The translations under genes were made by a program, and so were the position numbers. A stretch of 64,000 nt of DNA from CAZHLD01 sp964533185 (GTDB lineage: Bacteria > Acidobacteriota > Terriglobia > Acidiferrales > UBA7541), in assembly GCA_964533185.1 (NCBI GenBank), contig CAZHLD010000006.1:25369-89368 (forward strand), given 5' to 3'. Below the pieces are notes generated by a model, which searched no databases, was not told the origin of the DNA, and saw nothing but the letters and a program-made list of their open reading frames with translations. Within the stretch, counting starts at the first letter, position 1. Each line of letters opens with the position of its first letter. Positions 25,666 to 33,717 of this stretch are shown one piece after another.

Positions 25666-26037
25666 ATGTCTCTCACCCGCTCAACCCTCTCCCTCGTCGC
25701 TCTCTGCGCCATCGTCATCCTGCTCTCTCTCGCCGGACTGGTCTGGGCCATCCTCGTCGGCATGGCCCTCACCCTCGACGGCCTCCTGCTCATCTTCACC
25801 TGCCTGACCATGGGCGGCGTCTTCTTCCTCATGCTCCTCATGCTCGCCAAGGAGCACGGCTGGATCAAGTTCCCGTCCAAAAAAGCCGCCGCCTCGGCTC
25901 CGGTGAAGTCTCCCGCTGCTCCTGCGGCTACTTCGCCCGCGGCCTCGCCTGCAGGCACTCCCGCCGCTCCGGCTTCGCCGAAGGCCTCTTATTCACCCCC
26001 GTCCGGCTCCTCGGCCCCCTCCGGGGAAGGGAATTAA
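25666..26037 (+). CDS. Small two-helix membrane protein with Ala/Pro/Ser-rich tail
   Basis: The protein has 123 residues. Two hydrophobic helices (about 7-28 and 36-60) are followed by a short basic loop (KEHGWIKFPSKK) and an Ala/Pro/Ser-rich tail of about 50 residues. No family is recognised. ATG 25666 is preferred over ATG 25651, which lies in a repeat word. It lies between ctaB and a DUF420 gene, so a part in oxidase assembly is possible but unproven. Codon use matches its neighbours. Confidence 0.65.
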   Translation: MSLTRSTLSLVALCAIVILLSLAGLVWAILVGMALTLDGLLLIFTCLTMGGVFFLMLLMLAKEHGWIKFPSKKAAASAPVKSPAAPAATSPAASPAGTPAAPASPKASYSPPSGSSAPSGEGN

Positions 26038-26147
26038 TGCTTTTCATTCATTCTCTCTGTGTCTGCTCTGAACTCTTAACTCTCAACTCTCAACTCTCAA
26101 CTTTCAACTGTCACCCCCCAACTCCAAACGGATAACGGACGGCTCTC
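26038..26147. repeat. TCTCAACTCTCAACT word tract
   Basis: Near-tandem 7-base words of the type ACTCTCA (about 26070-26110) are followed by 'ccaactccaaacggataacgg'. The tract ends at the DUF420 ATG. Confidence 0.6.
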
Positions 26148-26573
26148 ATGTTCTCCCACGCCGCTCTCAACGCCTCGCTCAACGCCGCCAGCGCCCTCTG
26201 CCTGCTCGCCGGCTACATCGCCGTCCGTCGCCGACGCATCCCCATCCATCGCGCCTGCATGACCGCCGCCCTCGTCTGCAGTGCCGCTTTCCTCGTGTCC
26301 TATGTGATTTACCATCTCCAGGTCGGCTCCGTCCGCTTCCAGGGACAGGGCCTCATCCGCCCCATCTATTTCATACTCCTCTTCAGCCACACCATTCTCG
26401 CCGTCGCCATCGTTCCTCTGGTGATCATCACCGTTCGCCGCGCCCTCCGCCGTCAGTTCGAGCTCCATCGCCGCATCGCCCGCTGGACCCTTCCTCTCTG
26501 GTTCTACGTCTCCGTCACCGGCGTCATCATCTACTTCCTCCTCTACCACCTCTACGCCACTCCTCTCCCATGA
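26148..26573 (+). CDS. ctaM: DUF420 membrane protein (CtaM-like)
   Basis: The 141 residues have four predicted membrane helices. The conserved histidines of the DUF420 family are seen in PIHRACM, YVIYHLQVG, FSHTILA and ELHRRIARWTLPLW. The staphylococcal DUF420 protein CtaM is needed for maturation of a heme-copper oxidase. Here the gene follows heme A synthesis genes, which fits that role. ATG 26148 gives a plausible first helix. The symbol is by family resemblance. Confidence 0.85.
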   Translation: MFSHAALNASLNAASALCLLAGYIAVRRRRIPIHRACMTAALVCSAAFLVSYVIYHLQVGSVRFQGQGLIRPIYFILLFSHTILAVAIVPLVIITVRRALRRQFELHRRIARWTLPLWFYVSVTGVIIYFLLYHLYATPLP

Positions 26574-26748
26574 TCTCGTCACCGCGAACGGTTGTCATTC
26601 TGAGGCCCGATGGTTTTTATCGGGCCGATCGAAGATTCCGGCCCTGCCGGAAAGAATCCCTCCGCCGCTTTTCTCTTTCTCTTCTCTGCGTCCTCTGTGT
26701 TCTCCGCGCCCTCTGCGATAGAATCTCTTTTCTTTTTCTAGGCCACCG
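26574..26748. repeat. GTCATTCTGAG repeat with an inserted second hairpin
   Basis: The element at 26594-26668 has the outer core GGCCCGAT/ATCGGGCC and, inserted after it, the CGATCGAAGATTCCGGCC...GCCGGAA module. A 'ctctgcgtcctctgtg...ctctgcgata' pyrimidine word follows before the next gene. Confidence 0.6.
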
Positions 26749-27603
26749 ATGAGCTCCTCACCATCCCCTACCACTCCCGGCGTCCGTCGCCGCTGGCTAT
26801 TTCTCATCCTGGCCCTGGCCTTTCTCTTCGTCCTGATGCCCTTTCTGTTCTGGCAATCCACCTGGTTTGGCCGCCCTCTCTCGGATTCCGACCTCGACAA
26901 ACAGCTCGCTGACCTCGCCCATCCCCGCAAAGTCCAGCACGCTCTCTTTCAACTCGCCGAGCGTCTCTCCAGCCCCGACCCCGCCCTGCGCGCCTCCGCC
27001 CGCCGCTGGTACCCGCAACTCGTCGCCCTCACCTCGAGCCCTGTCGCCGAGCTTCGCCTCACCTCTGCATCCGTCATGGGCCAATCCTCGGACGATCTTC
27101 CCGAGTTCCGCGCCGCCCTCGCCGCTCTTCTCGCCGACCCCAACCCCATGGTCCAGCGCAACGCCGCGCTTTCTCTTGTCCATTTCCGCGATGCCTCCGG
27201 CCGCGCCATCATCCTCTCCATGCTCGAGCCTTACCGCGAACCCGCTCCTCTCGCCGGCACACTTTCCCAGCGCCTCAAGCCCGGCGACACCGTCAACCCC
27301 GGCACGCTCATTGGCCGCATTGTCATCGGGGAAGAGAAGCACGAGCTCCGCTGCGAAGTCCCCGGCACGCTCGACCGCTGGCTCGTCCCCGACGGCTCAC
27401 CCGTCTCCTCCGGCCAAAACGTCGCCAAAATCTCCCCCAGCCCCGAAATTGTCTGGGAGGCCCTGCGCGCCCTTTACGTCATCGGCCAGCCCGAAGACCT
27501 TCCCGTTGTCGAACGCTACGCCCGCGGCGCCCCCAACCTCCCCGACACCATCCGCCGCCAGGCCGACCTCACCGCCCGCTCCCTCCGCTCCCGCTCCCCT
27601 TAA
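26749..27603 (+). CDS. Membrane-anchored HEAT-repeat protein with a biotin/lipoyl-like hairpin domain
   Basis: The protein has 284 residues. One N-terminal membrane helix (about 16-36) is followed by HEAT-like helical repeats (about 48-155). A beta segment with two half-hairpins then resembles a biotin/lipoyl or HlyD-type barrel (KPGDTVNPGTLIGRIV and RWLVPDGSPVSSGQNVAKIS, about 175-230). A last HEAT-like helix pair follows (about 235-280). The lysine that would be biotinylated or lipoylated is absent from the turn (CEVPGTLDR), so a structural role is more likely. It closes the respiratory block and a clear terminator follows. No named family is recognised. Confidence 0.75.
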   Translation: MSSSPSPTTPGVRRRWLFLILALAFLFVLMPFLFWQSTWFGRPLSDSDLDKQLADLAHPRKVQHALFQLAERLSSPDPALRASARRWYPQLVALTSSPVAELRLTSASVMGQSSDDLPEFRAALAALLADPNPMVQRNAALSLVHFRDASGRAIILSMLEPYREPAPLAGTLSQRLKPGDTVNPGTLIGRIVIGEEKHELRCEVPGTLDRWLVPDGSPVSSGQNVAKISPSPEIVWEALRALYVIGQPEDLPVVERYARGAPNLPDTIRRQADLTARSLRSRSP

Positions 27604-27639
27604 CATTGCCTCCGCCCCCGCGCCCACTAAAACAAATCA

Positions 27640-27663
27640 GGCCGGCGAGTAGCCGGCCCTTTT
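27640..27663. terminator. Intrinsic terminator between convergent genes
   Basis: GGCCGGC (27640-27646), loop GAGTA, GCCGGCC (27652-27658), then CTTTTC. The stem is perfect and is followed by a T run on the plus strand, at the end of the long plus-strand respiratory block and facing the minus-strand ferredoxin gene. Confidence 0.75.
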
Positions 27664-27694
27664 CAAACGGTGAACGGATAACGTCAAACGAGCT

Positions 27695-28075
27695 TCAGTA
27701 CGGCATCACCCCGTGCCCCGTCTCCCACTCCGCCAGCGGCACCAGATCAATCGCGTCCCACGGACACCCTTCCAGGAACGCCCCTTCCGGCCCTTTGCTC
27801 GTGCACAGCTTGCACCCGATACACAGCAGCGGGTCCACCACGATCCGCCCGAACGGCGGCTGGTCGGGGTCTTTCATCCAATACATGCACTGCTCCACCG
27901 GACAATACTCCACGCACGCCGGCGACCCAGCGCATCCCGTGCAGCACTCGTTGATCACCGCCAGGATGTGCGGCTTCCGCTTGCGCTTCGTCGACGTTCC
28001 CTCCGACATCGGCTCAGCCTTCACCGCTTCGCCCGCCTCAAACTCCGCGATCGTCGGTGTCCACAGTTCCGCCAC
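27695..28075 (-). CDS. Ferredoxin-like protein with two 4Fe-4S motifs and loop insertions
   Basis: The 126 residues carry two cysteine motifs, CTGCAGSPACVEYCP (about 46-60) and CIGCKLC...LEGCP (about 85-104). Both deviate from CxxCxxCxxxCP: the first has an extended middle step and the second has about eight extra residues before the last Cys. It is an electron carrier by family. The N-terminus (1-35) is charged and lacks a signal peptide, so it is cytoplasmic. It stands alone between convergent and divergent neighbours, and no partner is evident. Confidence 0.85.
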   Translation of the reverse strand: MAELWTPTIAEFEAGEAVKAEPMSEGTSTKRKRKPHILAVINECCTGCAGSPACVEYCPVEQCMYWMKDPDQPPFGRIVVDPLLCIGCKLCTSKGPEGAFLEGCPWDAIDLVPLAEWETGHGVMPY

Positions 28076-28203
28076 GGTTCACCCTTCTTGTTCCGCTGTC
28101 ATTCTGAGTCCCGATGTCTTCTATCGGGACGAGGAATCCCTCTGCCTGTCGCTTCTCTTGTATTCTTGCTGACGCCTCGCACCTTGTCAATTATACTTCG
28201 CCC
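28076..28203. repeat. Divergent spacer with GTCATTCTGAG element
   Basis: The element at 28098-28142 has a TCCCGAT/ATCGGGA core. It lies between the divergent ferredoxin and lipoprotein genes in plus orientation. TATACT at 28192-28197 directly before the ATG could be a -10, but the spacing to any -35 is poor. Confidence 0.55.
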
Positions 28204-28779
28204 ATGAAATTCTCGTCCCGGCTCTGTTCCGTACTGACCATTCTCGTATTCCTTCTCCTCGCCTCCTGCATGGTTCGCTCCGTCCATCCCTGGCTCAAGA
28301 AAGAAAACGTCCTCTTCGAAGAAGACCTGCTGGGCGGCTGGGTGGGCGTCTCCGCAGCCGGCAAGGACGTGGCCATGACCTTTGTCCGCGGGAAAGGGAA
28401 CACCTACGAGGTGCAATACTCCGAAGGCGATAGCCACGGCGTCTTCATCGGCCTGCTCGGCAAATTCGGCTCCGACTATTTCCTCGACTTCCGCCCCAAG
28501 GAGGCCGCTCCCGGCATTGGCGGCTTGTTGATGTTCCCCTCCCACAGCGTCGCTCGCCTCGAAATCGCCCGCGACCGCCTCACCGTCCTTCAGCTCGATT
28601 ATGGCGCCTTCAAAGCCGAGGCCAAGCTCGACCGCCTCCGCGACCTCCGCTTCGCCTGGGACGACGACGATGAGCTCATCATCACCTCGCCCACCGACGA
28701 CCTCCAGCTTTTCCTCCTCGGCCTCTCCCGCGACTCCAAACTCTACGCCCCGCCACTCCGCCTCTCCCGCCGCAAATAG
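28204..28779 (+). CDS. Predicted lipoprotein of unknown function
   Basis: The protein has 191 residues. The signal peptide ends in a lipobox (LLLASC22). The mature part is a beta-rich domain with no membrane helix and no family motif that I recognise. ATG 28204 is chosen because it gives a compact signal peptide. C-ending codons fit a resident gene. It is monocistronic, flanked by repeats on both sides. Confidence 0.75.
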   Translation: MKFSSRLCSVLTILVFLLLASCMVRSVHPWLKKENVLFEEDLLGGWVGVSAAGKDVAMTFVRGKGNTYEVQYSEGDSHGVFIGLLGKFGSDYFLDFRPKEAAPGIGGLLMFPSHSVARLEIARDRLTVLQLDYGAFKAEAKLDRLRDLRFAWDDDDELIITSPTDDLQLFLLGLSRDSKLYAPPLRLSRRK

Positions 28780-28950
28780 CGGCTTTGGTAGCGCCGGCTT
28801 CCAGCCCGCTACTTGTCATCCCAAACGCAGCGATCGAAGATTCCGGCCTTCCCGGAAGGGTCTGCTTTTGGTTTTGTAGCGCTGCCCTTCAAGGCAGCAT
28901 CCAATACCTTCGCGCCTACGGCCAACGCATAACGAGTAACGAATCACGTC
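28780..28950. repeat. Repeat spacer between convergent genes
   Basis: GTAGCGCCGGC...GCCCGCTAC (about 28789-28812) and a GTCATCCCAAACGCAGCGATCGAAG element with the ATTCCGGCC/GGAAGGG module (28815-28868) lie here. GTAGCGCTGCCC...GGCAGC and an 'aacgagtaacgaatcacg' word follow. It separates the convergent lipoprotein and isocitrate dehydrogenase genes. Confidence 0.6.
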
Positions 28951-29967
28951 TTACCTGACCCCGACTCGCTCCAGCGCCCCAATCACCGCGCCGGTAAACT
29001 CCTCGGTCGTCGCTTGTCCGCCCAAATCCCGCGTCAACATCTTCCCTTCGCGGTACACCTGCTCAATCGCCAACCGCACCCGCTCCGCCGCCTCCGCCTC
29101 TCCCAGGTGGTCGAGCATCATAACCCCGCTCAGAAGGATTGCCGTTGGGTTCGCAATGCCTTTGCCTGCGATGTCCGGCGCCGTCCCGTGCACCGCCTCA
29201 AACAACGCGCAGTCCACGCCCAGGTTCCCGCTCGGCACCACGCCCAGCCCGCCCACCAGCCCCGCCGCCAGGTCGCTCACCACGTCTCCGTAGAGGTTCG
29301 GCAGCAACAACACGTCAAACTGGTGCGGGTTCATCACCATTTGTAGGCAGGTGTTATCCACGATCAATTCTTTGTACTCAATCTCCGGGTACTCCGCCGC
29401 CACCCGCCGCACCGACCGCAGAAACAGCCCGTCCGACAGCTTCATGATGTTGGCTTTGTGAATGGCATGGATTTTCTTCCGCCCGTGCTTCCGCGCGTAC
29501 TCAAACGCAAACTGCGCAATCCGCGTCGACGCCTTCTCCGTAATGATCTTCAGGCTCTCCACCACCCCCGGCACCACCGTATGTTCCAGCCCCGCGTACA
29601 GGTCCTCGGTGTTTTCCCGCACGATCACCACGTTCACGTCGCCGTACCGCGAACTCACTCCCGGCAGGTTCCGCACTGGCCGCAGGTTCGCGTAGAGGTC
29701 CAGTTGCTGTCGCAGCCCCACGTTGATGCTCGGCGGCCCCTCTGCCACCGGAGTCGTCATCGGCCCCTTCAGCGCCACTTTGTTCCGACGAACCGACTCA
29801 ATCACCTCGGCGTACGGGTACTCGCTCCGCTGGCCCGCCGCCACCGGTCGCGGCGAAATCTCCTCCCACTCAATGGCCACGCCCACGGCGTCAATCACGC
29901 GCTTCGCCGCTAGCGCCACCTCCGGCCCTATCCCATCCCCCGGCAACAATGTGACTTTCCGTCTCAT
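28951..29967 (-). CDS. NAD-type isocitrate/isopropylmalate dehydrogenase family protein, probably isocitrate dehydrogenase
   Basis: The family oxidatively decarboxylates isocitrate or 3-isopropylmalate. The 338 residues start at ATG 29967, with GGGAGAG just upstream, giving MRRKVTLLPGDGIGPEV. Conserved segments are ANLRPVRNLPG, IVRENTEDLYAG, HKANIMKLSDGLFL, NLYGDVVSDLAAGLVGGLG and FEAVHGTAPDIAGK. PPSINVGLRQQLDLYANLRP carries the Ser/Asn pattern of isocitrate-binding enzymes, whereas LeuB has the pattern LLxxRKxLxLFAN. It therefore looks like the NAD-dependent type that resembles mitochondrial IDH3. No leuCD genes are adjacent. Confidence 0.88.
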   Translation of the reverse strand: MRRKVTLLPGDGIGPEVALAAKRVIDAVGVAIEWEEISPRPVAAGQRSEYPYAEVIESVRRNKVALKGPMTTPVAEGPPSINVGLRQQLDLYANLRPVRNLPGVSSRYGDVNVVIVRENTEDLYAGLEHTVVPGVVESLKIITEKASTRIAQFAFEYARKHGRKKIHAIHKANIMKLSDGLFLRSVRRVAAEYPEIEYKELIVDNTCLQMVMNPHQFDVLLLPNLYGDVVSDLAAGLVGGLGVVPSGNLGVDCALFEAVHGTAPDIAGKGIANPTAILLSGVMMLDHLGEAEAAERVRLAIEQVYREGKMLTRDLGGQATTEEFTGAVIGALERVGVR

Positions 29968-30362
29968 GTACTCTCCCAGAACCCCACGCCCACTCGATTC
30001 TTCCGCCTCCAAACTCTTCCGCTCCTCGTTCCGTCACCCCGAGGCTCGACGCTTCTTGTCGGGCCGAGGGATCTGCTTTTCAGTCTCTTCTCTCTCAACT
30101 CTCAACCCTTAACTCTTCACTCTCCAATCTTTCCCGCACCCCGCGCAAATCCTCATTTTACGGGATTCCTTCTCTCTTGTCGAAGCGCCCTTCTCGCCCT
30201 GTGTTTTCTCTGTCTCTGCGCCCTTTCTTTCACTGCCTCTGTGCTCTCTGCGTTGAAATCCCCCTCTTTCAATTCCGCCATTACCCCGCCCTCACGCCCG
30301 CATCTAATCCGTGTGGGGCAGGGAACAGTCCCCGCCCCGCCCGTGCATGATTTGACAGACTC
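29968..30362. repeat. 454-base divergent spacer (first part): repeat words
   Basis: A GTCACCCCGAGGCTCGACG...TGTCGGGCCGAGGGATCTGC element (30033-30079) is followed by TCTCAACTCTCAACCC words (about 30090-30126) and long pyrimidine words of the 'ctctgtctctgcgccc' type (about 30200-30260). No gene is seen. TTGACA at 30352-30357 lies only 8 bases from the TATAAT and is not a usable -35 for it. Confidence 0.6.
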
Positions 30363-30371
30363 TGCTATAAT
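30363..30371 (+). promoter_or_regulatory. Extended -10 promoter of the A-type Fe-S carrier gene
   Basis: TGCTATAAT is a perfect TG-n-TATAAT extended -10. It would start transcription near 30378, about 45 bases before ATG 30422. AGGAGCCAGGAG (about 30403-30414) serves as ribosome site. Confidence 0.65.
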
Positions 30372-30421
30372 AGGGTTGTCTTAAATCCGTCTTTTTCTCA
30401 GAAGGAGCCAGGAGAACCCCT

Positions 30422-30745
<324 letters not shown>

Positions 30746-30933
30746 CAAAGTGGCACCGGCACTCCTGCCTGTGCCCCATGCCTCATCTTGTCCAACTGCT
30801 TGGGGCGTCTGACCCGTATCGCCTTACTCCATCATCCGGAGACGATCCGATGAGGATCGCCGAAGGACCTCAACGACTTGTCCATTTGCTATGGGATGCC
30901 GTTCGAAGAAAGTTTTTTCCTAACCCCTACTCC
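30746..30933. repeat. Repeat spacer between convergent genes
   Basis: A GTGGCACCGGCAC...GCCTGTGCC unit (about 30750-30776) is followed by a GACGATCCGATGAGGATCGCCGAAGGACCTCAACG element (about 30840-30873), a derived copy of the GTCAT element. No gene is visible. Confidence 0.5.
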
Positions 30934-31428
30934 CTAGTTCTTCATCGCCTGCAATCTCTTCACCGCCGACTGCGCTCCCCGGTGCTGTGGGTTCTCCTTC
31001 TGCGCTGCTCGGTACTCCGCAAGTGCCTTCTCAAACATCCCTTTTTTCTCGTACACCCTTCCCAGGTTAAAGTGCGGGAAACAGTAGCTCTCATACCTCG
31101 GCGCCTCGAACGCTTTCTTGAACCACTCAATCGCCTCGTCCTCCCGCCCCAGCTCGATCAGGTACGCGCCGATGTCGTTGTACGGGTTGCCAAACGTCGG
31201 ATCCACTTCGATCGCCCTCAAACACTCGGCGATCGCATCCTCCCACCGCCCCTCGAAACTGTACGTCCAGCCCAGAAACGTGTGCCCCTCCGCCGTCGGG
31301 CACATCTCCAGCGACTCCCGGTAGAGCCGCTTCGCTTCCGCGAGGTCTCCCGCCATCTGCTGGCGGTGCGCCTCAGCAAACAGCTCCTCCGCCCGTTCCC
31401 GCCTCACTCGTTCTCCTTCGGTTTCCAT
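30934..31428 (-). CDS. Tetratricopeptide repeat protein
   Basis: The 164 residues consist of about three to four TPR units (for example EGHTFLGWTYSFEGRWEDAI, NPYNDIGAYLIELGREDEAI and FNLGRVYEKKGMFEKALAEY). There is no signal peptide, so the protein is cytoplasmic and likely a protein-protein adaptor. It is transcribed away from nadE. G-ending codons follow the minus-strand pattern of this window. The partner is unknown. Confidence 0.85.
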   Translation of the reverse strand: METEGERVRRERAEELFAEAHRQQMAGDLAEAKRLYRESLEMCPTAEGHTFLGWTYSFEGRWEDAIAECLRAIEVDPTFGNPYNDIGAYLIELGREDEAIEWFKKAFEAPRYESYCFPHFNLGRVYEKKGMFEKALAEYRAAQKENPQHRGAQSAVKRLQAMKN

Positions 31429-31580
31429 GGCCCACTCGTCCGACCGATTATACTCCCCGCCTTTGCGGCCTCATAACCGGGCGACCTCTTGACCTCGCAA
31501 TCTCGCGACTTCTTGACCTCCTCTTCACCCTCGACTCTGAACTCTCAACTCCCAACTTTCAACTGTGCTAGTCTTCCCCC
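31429..31580. repeat. Divergent spacer before nadE
   Basis: It contains 'ctcgcaatctcgcgacttcttgacctc' and TCTCAACTCCCAACTTTCAACTG words. TGTGCTAGTCT at 31563-31573 may be an extended -10 close to the nadE GTG. Confidence 0.45.
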
Positions 31581-33218
31581 GTGAAGCTCGCTCTCGCCCA
31601 ATTCAACCCCACGGTCGGCGACTTCGCCGGCAATTCCGCCCGTATCCTCGACTTCGCCCGCAGAGCCAAAGACCGCGGCGCCCAGCTCGCCGTATTCAGC
31701 GAACTTTGCCTTTGCGGCTATCTCCCGCAGGACCTCCTCGAGCGCCCCGCCTTCCTCGAGCGGTGCCGCTCTGAGCTGGCTTGTCTGGCCAAGAAACTCC
31801 CCATCGCCGCCATCATCGGCTATCCCGGCCGTGCCGACGACTCCACCGGCAAGCCCATCTCCAACGCCGCCGCGCTTCTCTTTCAGGGCCACATCGTCTT
31901 CGAGCAGCACAAAATGCTTCTCCCCACCTACGATGTCTTCGACGAGTCCCGCTACTTTCAGCCCGCCAAATCCCAGCGCGTCTTCGCCTTCGGCGGCGAG
32001 CAGCTCGGCATCACCATCTGCGAAGACGTTTGGAACGACAAAAACTACTGGGCCAATCGCCTCTACGAACGCGACCCTGTCGCCGAGCTGGTAGGGCAGG
32101 GAACTACTCTGCTCATCAACATCTCCGCCTCACCTTACACCCTCGGCAAGCGCGCCCTTCGCCTTGAAATGCTCCAGACGATGGCCCGTGCCCACCGCCG
32201 CCCCGTCGTGTACGTCAATCAGGTCGGCGGCAACGACAGTCTCATCTTCGATGGTTCGAGCCTTGCCCTCACCGCCGACGGCCGTGTTGCCGCTCAGGCC
32301 CGCTCGTTCGACGAGGACCTGGTCGTCTTTGACACGCCCACTTCCACCGGCGACGTCCGCCCCCAGCCCGCCGACGAGCTCGAAGTCGCCTACCTCGCCC
32401 TCGTCTGCGGCGCCCGCGACTACGTCCGCAAGTGCGGCTTCCAGAAGGTCATCATCGGTCTCTCGGGCGGCATTGACTCCGCCGTGGTCGCCTCCATCGC
32501 CGTCGGCGCCCTCGGCCCCGAAAATGTCCTCGGCGTGGCCATGCCCGGCCCCTTCTCCTCTGCCGGGGCTCTCCGCGACGCCCGCCGCCTCTCCGAAAAC
32601 CTCCGCATCGGATTCTTGGTCCTGCCCATCGAGGAAGTCTTCCGCGCCTATCGCCTCACCCTTCGCGCCGCCTTCGAAGGCCGCACCGAAGACGTCACTG
32701 AAGAAAACATCCAGGCGCGCATCCGCGGTAATTTCCTCATGGCCCTCTCCAATAAATTCGGTTCGATGGTTCTGAGCACCGGCAATAAATCCGAACTCGC
32801 CGTTGGCTACTGCACTCTTTACGGCGACATGGCCGGTGGCCTCGCCGTCATCTCCGACGTCCCCAAGACCATGGTTTACGAGCTCGCCCGCCACATCAAC
32901 CGGGGCAGGGAAGTGATCCCCGCTGAAACCATCAGCAAACCTCCCTCCGCCGAGCTCCGCCCCAACCAAACCGACCAGGACACTCTTCCCGCCTACGACG
33001 TTCTCGACCGCATCCTCAAGGCTTACATCGAAGACCTCCGCAGCCCGCAGGAAATCGCCGACCACTACGGCTTCCCTCTCGACCTCGTTCGCGCCATCGC
33101 CCTCCGCGTCGACCACAACGAGTACAAGCGCCAGCAAGCTCCTCCCGGCCTCAAAATCACCAGTAAAGCCTTCGGCCTCGGCCGCCCCTTCCCCATCGCC
33201 CAGAAGTTCTCCCCGTAG
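31581..33218 (+). CDS. nadE: Glutamine-dependent NAD+ synthase
   Basis: NadE makes NAD from nicotinate adenine dinucleotide using glutamine nitrogen. The 545 residues form two domains. The N-terminal nitrilase-type amidase has Glu near 41 (FSELCLCGY), Lys in EQHKMLLPTYDVFDE (about 115) and the nucleophile Cys near 147 (TICEDVW). The C-terminal synthetase has the ATP loop GLSGGIDSAVV (about 293-303), KSELAVGYCTLYGDMAGG and ISKPPSAELRPNQTDQD. It starts at GTG 31581. The full length and both active sites are intact. A GGACAGGC hairpin (33224-33243) follows its stop. Confidence 0.96.
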   Translation: MKLALAQFNPTVGDFAGNSARILDFARRAKDRGAQLAVFSELCLCGYLPQDLLERPAFLERCRSELACLAKKLPIAAIIGYPGRADDSTGKPISNAAALLFQGHIVFEQHKMLLPTYDVFDESRYFQPAKSQRVFAFGGEQLGITICEDVWNDKNYWANRLYERDPVAELVGQGTTLLINISASPYTLGKRALRLEMLQTMARAHRRPVVYVNQVGGNDSLIFDGSSLALTADGRVAAQARSFDEDLVVFDTPTSTGDVRPQPADELEVAYLALVCGARDYVRKCGFQKVIIGLSGGIDSAVVASIAVGALGPENVLGVAMPGPFSSAGALRDARRLSENLRIGFLVLPIEEVFRAYRLTLRAAFEGRTEDVTEENIQARIRGNFLMALSNKFGSMVLSTGNKSELAVGYCTLYGDMAGGLAVISDVPKTMVYELARHINRGREVIPAETISKPPSAELRPNQTDQDTLPAYDVLDRILKAYIEDLRSPQEIADHYGFPLDLVRAIALRVDHNEYKRQQAPPGLKITSKAFGLGRPFPIAQKFSP

Positions 33219-33717
33219 CTGTAGGACAGGCTTCAGCCTGTCCTCCTTGGTCCGGGCACGCCATGGCGCTACCGTTCTTGGACTGCGGCGGTTTGCCGCC
33301 GCTTTGCTTTGGTCGCGCCGTCACCCTTTCCCGCGGTTTGCGGTGCCACAGGCACTTCTGCCTGTGTCCCTCACCCCAGTCATCCTGAGCGCGCCCGACG
33401 AGGGTGCGCGAAGGATCTCAACGTCATGTGCTTGCCCGGACGTTGGACCGTCTTCTCCCAGTAGGGGCGCGCAGCGCACGCCCACTCCCATTGGCGCGGG
33501 CATCCTTGCCCGTGTATTTTCTTCTCTCTGCCCTCTGCGCTTCCTCTGCGTACGGCGCCTGCCCCGACCCGGTCGGGGCGCCTCTGCGTTATATTTTTCT
33601 TTCTTCTCTTTGTGTTCCTGCCTCTCTCGTGTTAAATCATTCCCTGCCGGCTTCACTCGATTCGCCGCGTTTGAAATCTGCAATGTGAAATTTCTTACTC
33701 GGGAAGGGAACTACTCC
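33219..33717. repeat. 499-base repeat-only spacer after nadE
   Basis: GTAGGACAGGC-TTCA-GCCTGTCC (33221-33243), a GGGCACGCC...GGCGCTACC unit and GTGCCACAGGCA...TGCCTGTG (about 33342-33367) come first. A GTCATCCTGAGCGCGCCCGACG element (33379-33424), GTAGGGGCGCGC...GCGCACGCCC (about 33462-33484) and GGCGCGGGC...GCCCGTG (about 33495-33518) follow. A 'ctctgcgtacggcgcctgcccc' word carries a CCCCGACCCGGTCGGGG hairpin (33543-33580). AAGGGA (about 33704) is the ribosome site of the next gene. Confidence 0.75.

Noticed and set aside
30352..30371. TTGACA at 30352-30357 and TATAAT at 30366-30371 as a sigma70 promoter pair
   Set aside because: The spacing is 8 bases, far below the usual 16-18. Only the extended -10 (TGCTATAAT) is kept as a promoter element.
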